Translations under genes and position numbers: made by a program
In this document: positions 28,502 to 36,543 of the stretch, piece after piece
How positions within the stretch are numbered: position 1 is the stretch's first letter
How the letters are laid out: each line of letters opens with the position of its first letter
Assembly (NCBI GenBank): GCA_963522145.1
Contig: CAUQXI010000005.1
Span: forward strand, 62,001-126,000
Reading direction: 5' to 3'
DNA: 64,000 nucleotides
DNA from: Mesorhizobium_B sp963522145
Lineage (GTDB): Bacteria > Pseudomonadota > Alphaproteobacteria > Rhizobiales > Rhizobiaceae
Notes under the pieces: model-generated
The model's database searches: none
What the model saw: the letters and a program-made list of their open reading frames with translations, nothing else
What the model was told of the DNA's origin: nothing

Positions 28502-28699
28502 GAGAAACAGTCACTCCAGAAAGATTCGATGAGGCAGGGTAGGGCGATCGTCGCCCGATGGCCCAGTCACATTCCCGATGCTGCACGGGATTCACATTCA
28601 TCCACAGGCGCTTCGATGATCTGCCCGAGAGACGTTGACGAATCGCTTCCGAAGGTAATGCCGGCACAGGAACAAAACAAGAACCATAACTGCATGCGT

Positions 28700-28731
28700 G
28701 AAACGAAAACGGCCGCCCGGGTGGGCGGCCG
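28700..28731 (-). terminator. Rho-independent terminator of glnA
   Basis: On the minus strand a perfect 9-bp GC stem (CGGCCGCCC / GGGCGGCCG, loop ACCC, 28710-28731) is followed by TTTTCGTTT. It lies 28 bases after the glnA stop and insulates glnA from dnaB. Confidence 0.88.
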
Positions 28732-28758
28732 AATCGCATGGAGCCTGACCGGAAAGGA

Positions 28759-30168
28759 TCAGACCGAATAATACATATCGTACTCAACCGGATGCGGCGT
28801 CATCTCGAAGCGCATCACCTCGGCCATCTTCAGCTCGATGAACGAGTCGATCTGGTCGTCATCAAACACGCTACCCGCCTTGAGGAACCCGCGGTCACGG
28901 TCAAGGCTCTGAAGCGCCTCGCGCAGCGAGCCGCAAACGGTCGGGATCTTCTTCAGCTCGCGCGGTGGCAGGTCGTAGAGATCCTTGTCCATCGGCTGGC
29001 CGGGATGGATCTTGTTCTTGATGCCGTCGAGGCCGGCCATGAGCAGCGCCGAGAAGCAGAGATACGGGTTCGCGCCCGGATCGGGGAAGCGGACCTCGAC
29101 GCGCTTGGCCTTTGGCGAGTTGCCGAAGGGGATGCGGCAGGAGGCCGAGCGATTGCGCGCAGAGTAGGCGAGCAGCACCGGTGCCTCATAGCCCGGCACC
29201 AGACGCTTGTAGGAGTTGGTCAGCGGATTGGTGAAAGCGTTCACGGCCTTGGCATGCTTGATCACGCCGCCGATGAAATACAGACAGCTCTCGGAAAGGC
29301 CGGCATATTCGTTGCCCGCGAAGGTCGGCTTGCCGTCCTTCCAGATCGACATGTGAACATGCATGCCGGACCCGTTGTCGCCGAAGATCGGCTTGGGCAT
29401 GAAGGTGGCGGTCTTGCCATAGGCATTGGCGACCTGATGCACGACATATTTGTAGATCTGCATCTTGTCCGCGTTGCGCACCAGGCTGTCGAATTTGATG
29501 CCGAGCTCGTGCTGTGCGGACGCCACCTCGTGGTGGTGCTTTTCCACAACCACGCCCATCTCGGAAAGCACGGTGAGCATTTCCGAGCGCATGTCCTGGC
29601 AGGAATCCACCGGCGGCACGGGAAAGTAGCCGCCCTTGACGCGCGGACGGTGGCCGAGATTGCCGGTCTCGTAATCGGTGTCGTCGTTGGACGGCAGCTC
29701 GGTGGAATCGAGCTTGAAGCCCGTATTGTACGGATCGGCCTTGTACTTCACGTCGTCGAAGATGAAGAACTCGGCTTCGGGACCGACAAAGATTGTGTCG
29801 CCGATACCTTCGGCCTTCACATAGGCCTCGGCCTTCTTGGCAGTGCCGCGCGGATCGCGATTATAGGCCTCGCCCGAAACGGGATCGAGGATGTCGCACA
29901 CGACGACCATGGTCGACTGCGCGAAGAACGTGTCCATGTGAGCGGTGTCGGTATCGGGCATCAACACCATGTCCGACTCGTTGATCGCCTTCCAGCCGGC
30001 GATCGAGGAGCCGTCGAACATGACGCCGTCGGCGAACATATCCTCGTCAACCGCGACCACGTCCATGGTCACATGTTGCAGCTTGCCCTTGGGATCGGTG
30101 AAGCGCAGGTCAACGAACTTCACGTCGTTGTCCTTGATCTGCTTCATGATGTCGGCAGCAGTCGTCAT
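28759..30168 (-). CDS. glnA: Glutamine synthetase type I
   Basis: The 469-residue enzyme joins ammonia to glutamate using ATP and is the main ammonium-assimilating step. Typical motifs are MFDGSSIAGWKAINESDM, the ATP-site region NGSGMHVHMSIWKDGK and the adenylylation region KDLYDLPPRE with its Tyr (about residue 397-400). Adenylylation by GlnE is therefore expected to control activity. The gene lies 56 bp behind glnB and is probably transcribed from the glnB sigma-54 promoter. An AGGGA-like box precedes the ATG. The strong hairpin downstream ends the operon. Confidence 0.98.
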   Translation of the reverse strand: MTTAADIMKQIKDNDVKFVDLRFTDPKGKLQHVTMDVVAVDEDMFADGVMFDGSSIAGWKAINESDMVLMPDTDTAHMDTFFAQSTMVVVCDILDPVSGEAYNRDPRGTAKKAEAYVKAEGIGDTIFVGPEAEFFIFDDVKYKADPYNTGFKLDSTELPSNDDTDYETGNLGHRPRVKGGYFPVPPVDSCQDMRSEMLTVLSEMGVVVEKHHHEVASAQHELGIKFDSLVRNADKMQIYKYVVHQVANAYGKTATFMPKPIFGDNGSGMHVHMSIWKDGKPTFAGNEYAGLSESCLYFIGGVIKHAKAVNAFTNPLTNSYKRLVPGYEAPVLLAYSARNRSASCRIPFGNSPKAKRVEVRFPDPGANPYLCFSALLMAGLDGIKNKIHPGQPMDKDLYDLPPRELKKIPTVCGSLREALQSLDRDRGFLKAGSVFDDDQIDSFIELKMAEVMRFEMTPHPVEYDMYYSV

Positions 30169-30224
30169 TTTCAGTTTTCCCTGTTTGAAGTGATTTCAGA
30201 CCGGCTTTGAGACGCCCGCAAGCG

Positions 30225-30563
30225 TCAGATCGCGTCGACGCCGGTTTCGCCCGTGCGGATGCGCACGACTTCCTCAATGGTGGACACGAAGATCTTGCCG
30301 TCGCCGATGCGGCCCGTATGCGCCGCCTTTCGGATCGCTTCCACCGCGCCATCCACGGCCTCATCGGAAAGCACCAGCTCGATCTTCACTTTGGGCAGGA
30401 AGTCCACGACATATTCCGCGCCGCGGTAAAGCTCCGTATGGCCCTTCTGCCGTCCGAAGCCCTTCGCTTCCGTCACCGTGATGCCCTGCAGGCCGGCTTC
30501 CTGAAGCGCTTCCTTCACCTCGTCTAGCTTGAACGGTTTGATGATGGCTTCGATTTTCTTCAT
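30225..30563 (-). CDS. glnB: Nitrogen regulatory protein PII
   Basis: The 112-residue signal transducer carries Tyr51 in the T-loop (ELYRGAEYVVDFLPK), the site uridylylated by GlnD under nitrogen limitation. PII senses 2-oxoglutarate and ATP/ADP and steers GlnE and NtrB. GAGGGA 6 bases before the ATG at 30563 fixes the start and rules out a longer reading. Pairing with glnA, and no amtB nearby, favours GlnB over GlnK. A sigma-54 promoter and an NtrC site lie upstream. Confidence 0.97.
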   Translation of the reverse strand: MKKIEAIIKPFKLDEVKEALQEAGLQGITVTEAKGFGRQKGHTELYRGAEYVVDFLPKVKIELVLSDEAVDGAVEAIRKAAHTGRIGDGKIFVSTIEEVVRIRTGETGVDAI

Positions 30564-30612
30564 GAAATTTCCCTCGGAAAGCTGCTGCTTTCGCACAGCC
30601 TCGTCCTGCATA

Positions 30613-30628
30613 AGCAGGAACCATGCCA
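30613..30628 (-). promoter_or_regulatory. Sigma-54 (-24/-12) promoter of glnBA
   Basis: The minus strand reads TGGCATGGTTCCTGCT, against consensus TGGCAC-N5-TTGCW. The invariant GG and GC dinucleotides are spaced correctly. It would start transcription about 38 bases before the glnB ATG. Confidence 0.8.
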
Positions 30629-30730
30629 CTACGCAAACTTCGGGCTCGATGCTGGAAGACGCGGATTTGAACAGTGCACAGTTTCGATCCAACGGGCGAA
30701 GCTCGAATGTCGCCTAAGAAGGCGGCAGAG

Positions 30731-30747
30731 TGCACTTTTATTGTGCA
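30731..30747. promoter_or_regulatory. NtrC binding site
   Basis: TGCACTTTTATTGTGCA is a 17-bp dyad that fits the NtrC enhancer pattern TGCAC-N7-GTGCA with an AT-rich centre. It lies about 105-120 bp upstream of the sigma-54 promoter, the usual enhancer distance, and about 70 bp upstream of the divergent DUF2945 gene. Confidence 0.78.
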
Positions 30748-30818
30748 GACAAGTCGTCGCCGGTCTTTGGAACGTCGTGTTGGCTACGACGTTCAGGGTC
30801 CGATCATGGAGATAGCGC

Positions 30819-31025
30819 ATGGCTGAGTTGAAGAAGGGCGATAAGGTCGCCTGGAACACGCCGCAGGGCGAAACAAAGGGGACCGTGGTCAAGAAGCAGA
30901 CTAGCGATACCGCGATCAAGGGCCACAAGGTGAAGGCTTCCAAGGACGACCCGCAGATCATCGTGAAGAGCGAAAAGTCCGGCGCTGAGGCTGCCCACAA
31001 GCCGGATGCGCTGAAGAAGCGCTGA
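30819..31025 (+). CDS. DUF2945 (hypervirulence-associated Tudor-like) protein
   Basis: This 68-residue basic protein has the short beta-barrel pattern of DUF2945: KKGDKVAWNTPQGETKGTVVKK followed by a lysine-rich tail with DDPQIIVKSEKSG. Homologs occur in bacteria and fungi, and their molecular role is not established. It is transcribed divergently from glnB. Its stop is 12 bases before the NAD(P)HX dehydratase gene, so the two may form an operon. Its position appears to be where the epimerase half of the neighbouring fused enzyme is encoded in relatives (see findings). Confidence 0.85.
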   Translation: MAELKKGDKVAWNTPQGETKGTVVKKQTSDTAIKGHKVKASKDDPQIIVKSEKSGAEAAHKPDALKKR

Positions 31026-31037
31026 ACGCCGCGAACG

Positions 31038-31940
31038 ATGGCCCCAGTCCGCGAGAACTCACCGGAGTTGTGGCGTGGCTTACTTCCCTGGCCCGCGCGG
31101 GACGCTCATAAATATTCGCGCGGCGCTCTTGTGGTTTTCTCCGGGGGAGTGAGCGCTACGGGCGCGGCGCGGCTTGCAGCAAGGGCGGGCGCCCGTGTAG
31201 GCGCAGGCGCTGTCACGGTTCTTTCCCCGCCATCTGCTCTGCTGGTCAACGCTGCACATCTCACCGCTATTATGATCCGGCCGCTGGACGACGTCGACGG
31301 GTTGAGAGGCTTCGAGGCGCAGAGCCGATGCCGCGCCTACGTCCTCGGTCCCGGCTTCGGCGACCGGGACAAGGCGCGCGAGTTCGCACTCCATATTCTC
31401 GCGAGCGCCGGAGCGGCGCTGGTGCTCGATGCGGACGGCATCACCGCCTTCCGCGACCGCGGCGACGAACTCTTCCAAGCCGCTAGGGCCGGCAAGTGCC
31501 GCTCGGTGCTGACGCCGCACGCGGGCGAGTTTGAGCGGCTCTTCCCCGACCTCGCGCGAGACCATGCCGGAGATCGCCTCGCGCAGGCAGAACACGCGGC
31601 CAAGCTCTCCGGGGCGGTGGTGATCCTGAAGGGCCCCGACACGGTGATCGCCTCGCCGTCGGGCGACCTCGTCGTCAACCGCAACGCCACGCCCTTCCTT
31701 GCCACGGCCGGCTCCGGCGATGTTCTGGCCGGCCTGTGCGGCGGCCTGCTCGCGCAGGGCATGCCGATATTCGAGGCAGCCTGTGCGGCTGTGTGGATCC
31801 ATGCGGAGACCGGCGCGCGCTTCGGTCCAGGCCTCACCGCTGACGATCTGCCGGACGCGATTGTTCCCGTACTCCGTGACCTCGCTCCGCCGGAATACCG
31901 CCCGAGGGCAAGCGATCCGGTTCGGAGGGGTGAGTGCTAG
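31038..31940 (+). CDS. nnrD: ADP-dependent NAD(P)H-hydrate dehydratase (dehydratase domain only)
   Basis: The 300-residue protein is a ribokinase-fold NAD(P)HX repair enzyme. It shows VFSGGVSATGAARLAARAGAR, VLGPGFGD, LVLDADGITAF, LTPHAGEFERLF and the nucleotide site ATAGSGDVLAGL. It restores hydrated NADH/NADPH using ADP. In most bacteria this domain is fused behind a roughly 210-residue epimerase domain. Here only a short linker (about 1-25, ENSPELWRGLLPWP) precedes the catalytic domain, so the epimerase half is missing. The ribosome binding site is weak; coupling to the DUF2945 gene is possible. Confidence 0.92.
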   Translation: MAPVRENSPELWRGLLPWPARDAHKYSRGALVVFSGGVSATGAARLAARAGARVGAGAVTVLSPPSALLVNAAHLTAIMIRPLDDVDGLRGFEAQSRCRAYVLGPGFGDRDKAREFALHILASAGAALVLDADGITAFRDRGDELFQAARAGKCRSVLTPHAGEFERLFPDLARDHAGDRLAQAEHAAKLSGAVVILKGPDTVIASPSGDLVVNRNATPFLATAGSGDVLAGLCGGLLAQGMPIFEAACAAVWIHAETGARFGPGLTADDLPDAIVPVLRDLAPPEYRPRASDPVRRGEC

Positions 31941-31965
31941 GGCGATGTCGCGAGGTTTTAAGCAG

Positions 31966-31981
31966 CCTCACGCCTGTGAGG
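31966..31981. terminator. Possible weak bidirectional hairpin between nnrD and GST
   Basis: CCTCAC and GTGAGG form a 6-bp stem around GCCT, between two converging genes. No good T-run follows directly on either strand, so terminator function is uncertain. Confidence 0.3.
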
Positions 31982-32049
31982 AAACCGCCCACCCGGCGCT
32001 GACACTAGTCTAGGCGGTGCGCGACGGTTCCCGGGTGCATCGCGAATAG

Positions 32050-32679
32050 TCAGCGCTTCGGCGGGATGAACGGCTGAGAGATGGTCTGGAACTCCGGACG
32101 CGCTTCAAGCCGGGCGCAGTGAGCTTTGAGTGCCGGTCTGGTGCTGAGGTCGACGAGGTCCGGATGTGACTCCGTTGCATGACGAAGACACACAGCAACG
32201 GCGATATCGGCGTGGCTCAGCCGGTCGCCGAACCAATGCTCGCCGGACCTCTCCCCCCGCTCGCTTTCGAGAAGATCCACGGCTTCGACGATCTGGCGCC
32301 GGTTGCGATCGGTCAACGCCGCCGAGGGCTCAGGGTGGAAGTAAAGCTCATAGAACAGGCTGACTGCCTTGTCCGCCAAACCGGTCGCAAGCCCGATCAC
32401 GCGCAGCGCCTGCACATGCTCCTCAGGACCGGACGGCCAGAGGGCGCGCTCCGGACCGACCAGCGTATCCAGATGCTGAAGGATCAGGTGGTTCTCGACC
32501 AGGCTCAGGCCATTATCGAGCACCAGAATGGGCACCCTGAGCAATGGGTTGAAGGGGTGGATCTTGTCCGCATCCCCGAAGGTCGACCAGGGGCGGTGCT
32601 CGAATGGTATGTCGTAGAGGGTGAGCGCGATGCCCACCCGCCTCACGAAGCTCGAATCGTACTGACCGATCAGAATCAT
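32050..32679 (-). CDS. Glutathione S-transferase family protein
   Basis: The 209-residue product has the N-terminal thioredoxin-like GST domain. It begins MILIGQYDSSFVRRVGIAL, with VPILVLDNG containing the cis-Pro and LVENHLILQHLD containing the Ser/Glu glutathione-binding turn (normally E-S; here E-N). A helical C-terminal domain with HADIAVAVCLRH follows. Conjugation or thiol transfer with glutathione is likely; the substrate is unknown. GGAGG 6 bases before the ATG at 32679 fixes the start. It lies 22 bases downstream of uvrA on the same strand. Confidence 0.9.
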   Translation of the reverse strand: MILIGQYDSSFVRRVGIALTLYDIPFEHRPWSTFGDADKIHPFNPLLRVPILVLDNGLSLVENHLILQHLDTLVGPERALWPSGPEEHVQALRVIGLATGLADKAVSLFYELYFHPEPSAALTDRNRRQIVEAVDLLESERGERSGEHWFGDRLSHADIAVAVCLRHATESHPDLVDLSTRPALKAHCARLEARPEFQTISQPFIPPKR

Positions 32680-32701
32680 TGCACGCCTCCTCCAGCGCGT
32701 T

Positions 32702-35626
32702 TCACTCCGCTGCCACGCGGCTTTCTGCCTTCGGCCGCCGCTCAAGCAGCTCTTTCAGGAACTGCCCAGTATAGGATCGCGTCTGGCGCGCGATGTCGTC
32801 GGGCCGGCCTTCGGCCACCAGTTCGCCCCCGCCGTCGCCGCCCTCCGGGCCTAGGTCCAAGATCCAGTCGGCTGTTTTGATGACTTCCAGATTGTGCTCG
32901 ATCACCACCACCGTATTGCCCTGGTCCACCAACTCGTGAAGCACTTCGAGCAGCTTGGCCACGTCGTGGAAGTGCAGGCCGGTCGTCGGCTCATCCAGGA
33001 TATAAAGCGTCTTGCCGGTCGCCTTGCGTGACAGTTCCTTTGCGAGCTTGATGCGCTGCGCTTCGCCGCCCGACAGCGTGTTGGCCTGCTGGCCGATGTG
33101 AATGTAGCCCAGCCCGACCTTGTTGAGCGTGACGAGCTTGTCGCGCACGCCCGGCACGGCCGAAAAGAAGTCGCAGCCTTCCTCCACCGTCATGTCGAGC
33201 ACATCGGCGATCGACTTGTTCTTGAAGGTGACTTCGAGCGTCTCTCGATTGTAGCGCTTGCCGTGACAGACATCGCAGGTGACATAGACGTCGGGCAGGA
33301 AGTGCATCTCGATCTTGATCACCCCGTCGCCCTGGCAGGCCTCGCAGCGTCCGCCCTTCACGTTGAACGAGAAGCGCCCCGGCTGGTAGCCGCGCGCCTT
33401 CGCCTCCGGCAGGCCGGCAAACCAGTCGCGGATCGGCGTGAAGGCACCCGTATAGGTGGCGGGGTTGGAGCGCGGCGTGCGGCCGATGGGCGACTGGTCG
33501 ATGTCGATCACCTTGTCAAGGAATTCTAGGCCTTCGACACGGTCATGCTCGGCAGGGTGCTCGCGCGATCCCATGATCTTGCGCGACGCCGCCTTGAACA
33601 GCGTCTCGATTAGGAAAGTGGACTTTCCGCCGCCTGACACGCCGGTCACTGCGGTGAAGGTGCCAAGCGGAATGTCCGCCGTGACATTCTTCAGGTTGTT
33701 GCCGCGCGCGCCAACCACCTTCAGCCTGCGCCCCTTCTTGATCTCGCGGGGGTGCGGCCGCATGTCGATACCCATCGCGCCGGACAGGTAGCGGCCCGTG
33801 ATCGAGGCCGGGTTGGCGAGGATCTCCGGCGGCGTGCCCTTGGCGATCACCTGCCCACCATGGATGCCGGCGGCCGGGCCAATATCAACCACATAGTCGG
33901 CCTGCAGAATGGCGTCCTCATCGTGCTCCACGACGATCACGGTGTTGCCGAGATCGCGCAGATGCTTGAGCGTATCGAGAAGCCGCGCATTGTCGCGCTG
34001 GTGCAGCCCAATGGAAGGCTCGTCCAGCACATAAAGCACGCCGGTCAGCCCGGAGCCGATCTGCGAGGCGAGCCGGATCCGCTGGCTCTCGCCGCCCGAC
34101 AGCGTGCCGGAATTGCGCGACAAAGTAAGGTAGTCGAGCCCGACATCGTTGAGAAAGCGCAGCCGCTCGCGGATTTCCTTGAGGATACGCACGGCGATCT
34201 CGTTCTGCTTGTCGTTCAGTGATGCCGGCAACTCGCCGAACCACGCATCGGCGGCGCGGATCGAAAGCTTGGTCGCCTCGCCAATATGCCGTCCGGCCAC
34301 CTTGACCGCCAGCGCCTCCGGCTTGAGCCGGTAGCCGTTGCAGGCGGGGCAGGGCGTGGCCGACATGAAGCGCTCGATCTCCTCGCGCATCCAGGCCGAC
34401 TCGGTCTCCTTCCAACGGCGCTGGAGGTTGGGGATCACGCCCTCAAAGGTCTTGGTGGTCTTATAGGACCGCAGGCCGTCATTGTATTGGAACTGGACCT
34501 CGCGCTTGCCTGTGCCATGCAGAATTGCGTTCTTGCCCTCATCGCTCAACATGTTGAAACGGTCGGCCAGCTTGAAGCCATAAACCGCGCCCAGCCCTTC
34601 AAGCGTCTGATTGTAATAGGGCGAGGTTGAGCGTGCCCAGGGTGCGATTGCGCCATTGCGCAGCGTGAGGCTCTCGTCGGGAACGATCAGCCCGGGATCG
34701 ATCGCCTGCTGGCTGCCGAGGCCGTCGCAGACCGGGCAGGCGCCGAAAGGATTGTTGAAGGAAAATAGCCGCGGCTCGATCTCGGGGATGGTGAAGCCCG
34801 ACACGGGACATGCGAACTTTTCGGAGAACAGCACGCGCTCATGCGTCTCGTTCTTCGACTTGTTGACCGACTCTTCCGCCGTTTCGGACGCGGGAAGCGG
34901 CTTGTCCGCAAACTCCGCGATCGCGATGCCGTCTGCGAGCTTCAGGCTTGTTTCGAGAGAGTCCGCGAGCCGCGCGGCCATGTCGGCGCGCACCACCACG
35001 CGATCCACCACCACGTCGATGTCATGCTTGTATTTCTTGTCGAGCGCAGGCGCTTCACCGATCTCGTAAAAGGTGCCGTCGATCTTGACGCGTTGGAATC
35101 CCTTCTTCTGAAGCTCGGCCAACTCCTTCCTGTACTCGCCCTTCCGACCGCGCACGATCGGCGCCAGGATGAAGAGGCGTGTTCCCTCGGGCAGCGCCAG
35201 CACCCGATCCACCATCTGGCTTACCGTCTGGCTCTCGATCGGCAGGCCGGTGGCGGGCGAATAGGGAATGCCGACCCGCGCCCAGAGCAGGCGCATATAA
35301 TCGTAGATCTCGGTAACGGTGCCCACGGTCGAGCGCGGATTGCGCGATGTGGTCTTCTGCTCAATCGAGATCGCCGGCGACAACCCGTCGATCTGGTCGA
35401 CGTCCGGCTTCTGCATCATTTCGAGGAACTGCCGCGCATAGGCCGACAGGCTCTCGACATAGCGCCGCTGGCCTTCCGCGTATATCGTATCGAAGGCGAG
35501 CGACGACTTGCCCGAGCCCGACAGTCCCGTCATCACGATCAGCGAATCCCGCGGCAAATCGAGATCGATGTTCTTCAGATTGTGCTCGCGCGCGCCGCGA
35601 ATCGAGATGAACCGGTGGTCGGCCAT
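32702..35626 (-). CDS. uvrA: Excinuclease ABC subunit A
   Basis: This 974-residue ATPase recognises bulky DNA lesions in nucleotide excision repair. Both ABC modules are complete: Walker A TGLSGSGKSS near the N terminus and TGVSGGGKST in the second half, with two LSGGE signatures (TLSGGESQRIRLA, TLSGGEAQRIKLA). Zinc-finger cysteine pairs are visible (CPVCDGLG, CEACQGDG and CDVCHGKRY). The start at the Met of MADHRFISIRG (35626) is preferred because the family begins here and GAGG precedes it. It is divergent from ssb, with a LexA box between. Confidence 0.98.
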   Translation of the reverse strand: MADHRFISIRGAREHNLKNIDLDLPRDSLIVMTGLSGSGKSSLAFDTIYAEGQRRYVESLSAYARQFLEMMQKPDVDQIDGLSPAISIEQKTTSRNPRSTVGTVTEIYDYMRLLWARVGIPYSPATGLPIESQTVSQMVDRVLALPEGTRLFILAPIVRGRKGEYRKELAELQKKGFQRVKIDGTFYEIGEAPALDKKYKHDIDVVVDRVVVRADMAARLADSLETSLKLADGIAIAEFADKPLPASETAEESVNKSKNETHERVLFSEKFACPVSGFTIPEIEPRLFSFNNPFGACPVCDGLGSQQAIDPGLIVPDESLTLRNGAIAPWARSTSPYYNQTLEGLGAVYGFKLADRFNMLSDEGKNAILHGTGKREVQFQYNDGLRSYKTTKTFEGVIPNLQRRWKETESAWMREEIERFMSATPCPACNGYRLKPEALAVKVAGRHIGEATKLSIRAADAWFGELPASLNDKQNEIAVRILKEIRERLRFLNDVGLDYLTLSRNSGTLSGGESQRIRLASQIGSGLTGVLYVLDEPSIGLHQRDNARLLDTLKHLRDLGNTVIVVEHDEDAILQADYVVDIGPAAGIHGGQVIAKGTPPEILANPASITGRYLSGAMGIDMRPHPREIKKGRRLKVVGARGNNLKNVTADIPLGTFTAVTGVSGGGKSTFLIETLFKAASRKIMGSREHPAEHDRVEGLEFLDKVIDIDQSPIGRTPRSNPATYTGAFTPIRDWFAGLPEAKARGYQPGRFSFNVKGGRCEACQGDGVIKIEMHFLPDVYVTCDVCHGKRYNRETLEVTFKNKSIADVLDMTVEEGCDFFSAVPGVRDKLVTLNKVGLGYIHIGQQANTLSGGEAQRIKLAKELSRKATGKTLYILDEPTTGLHFHDVAKLLEVLHELVDQGNTVVVIEHNLEVIKTADWILDLGPEGGDGGGELVAEGRPDDIARQTRSYTGQFLKELLERRPKAESRVAAE

Positions 35627-35994
35627 GAAGCCTCGAGAAAGCTGGTCGTGGGATGTGACTTGAACCGACAGCAAACGCGTCGGAGCGGGATCGGATGCAG
35701 GATTTACCAGAAGGTAGGATGAGAACGCAACGGAAACAAACCTGTTGGTAATTCGCGTGACTGATCGCACCAGCGCAGTCATTAAACATCCGGTCGCATT
35801 CCTTATGGCTCACAGTTCAAGAACTGCGCGCCTCAGCCTGTTATGCCGTACGTCCCTGCGGGCTAGAACGCAAAGAGAACATCGTGGTCCTGTGAAGAGC
35901 GGGGACGAGTTGATTCAGTGCGGGCGGAACATCGCCGAAATGCCTAGGATGAATCGCCTTTCGGCTGGTTTCGGATAATGCGTGGAGAGTTGCG
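35627..35994. promoter_or_regulatory. uvrA/ssb divergent regulatory region
   Basis: These 368 bp hold no supported gene. They contain a perfect LexA box (35866-35880), a near-match at 35723-35737 (GAAC-N7-AAAC) closer to uvrA, and a small dyad CAGTTC-AA-GAACTG at 35813-35826. The rest should include the promoters of both genes. Confidence 0.7.
35866..35880. promoter_or_regulatory. LexA (SOS) box
   Basis: GAACGCAAAGAGAAC is an exact match to the alphaproteobacterial LexA pattern GAAC-N7-GAAC (GTTC-N7-GTTC on the other strand). It lies between uvrA and ssb, the classic location in rhizobia. Confidence 0.85.
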
Positions 35995-36528
35995 ATGGCG
36001 GGTAGCGTCAACAAGGTCATTCTGGTCGGCAACCTGGGAGCCGACCCGGAAATCCGGCGGCTGAACTCGGGCGAGCCTGTGGTCAACCTGCGCATCGCGA
36101 CCTCGGAATCCTGGCGGGACAAGAACTCGGGCGAGCGCAAGGAAAAGACCGAGTGGCACAGCGTCGTGATCTTCAACGACAACCTCGCCAAGGTGGCCGA
36201 GCAGTACCTCAAGAAGGGCATGAAGGTTTACCTCGAAGGCTCACTCCAGACTCGGAAATGGCAGGACAAGGACGGCCAGGACCGCTATTCGACGGAGGTC
36301 GTGCTGCAGAAATTCCGTGGTGAGCTCCAGATGCTCGACGCGCGTGGCCAGGGCGGCGGCGAGATGTCCGACTATGGCGGCGGCGGTGGCGGCAACCGCC
36401 GCGGCGTCGGTGACTTCGGCCAGTCCGGACCGGGCGACGATTTCGGCGGCGGTCGCGGCGGCGGCGGGTTCAATCGCGGCGGCGGTGGAGGGGGCTCGCG
36501 CGATATGGACGACGATATCCCGTTCTGA
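35995..36528 (+). CDS. ssb: Single-stranded DNA-binding protein
   Basis: The 177-residue protein has an N-terminal OB fold (SVNKVILVGNLGADPEIR, about 3-110). A glycine-rich disordered linker covers about 115-168. The acidic tip DMDDDIPF ends the protein and recruits repair and replication partners. It coats single-stranded DNA as a tetramer. GGAGAG precedes the ATG. It shares its upstream region and a LexA box with uvrA. Confidence 0.97.
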   Translation: MAGSVNKVILVGNLGADPEIRRLNSGEPVVNLRIATSESWRDKNSGERKEKTEWHSVVIFNDNLAKVAEQYLKKGMKVYLEGSLQTRKWQDKDGQDRYSTEVVLQKFRGELQMLDARGQGGGEMSDYGGGGGGNRRGVGDFGQSGPGDDFGGGRGGGGFNRGGGGGGSRDMDDDIPF

Positions 36529-36543
36529 CCGCCGGCTGACCGG

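Noticed and set aside
28738..30210. Long plus-strand open frame (490 codons) opposite glnA
   Set aside because: High GC creates long antisense frames. The glnA frame is fully conserved, and the antisense product (rich in H, V and R) matches no family I know.
36361..36500. Tandem GGC-rich repeat
   Set aside because: It encodes the glycine-rich linker of SSB, which is normal for the family, not a DNA repeat element.
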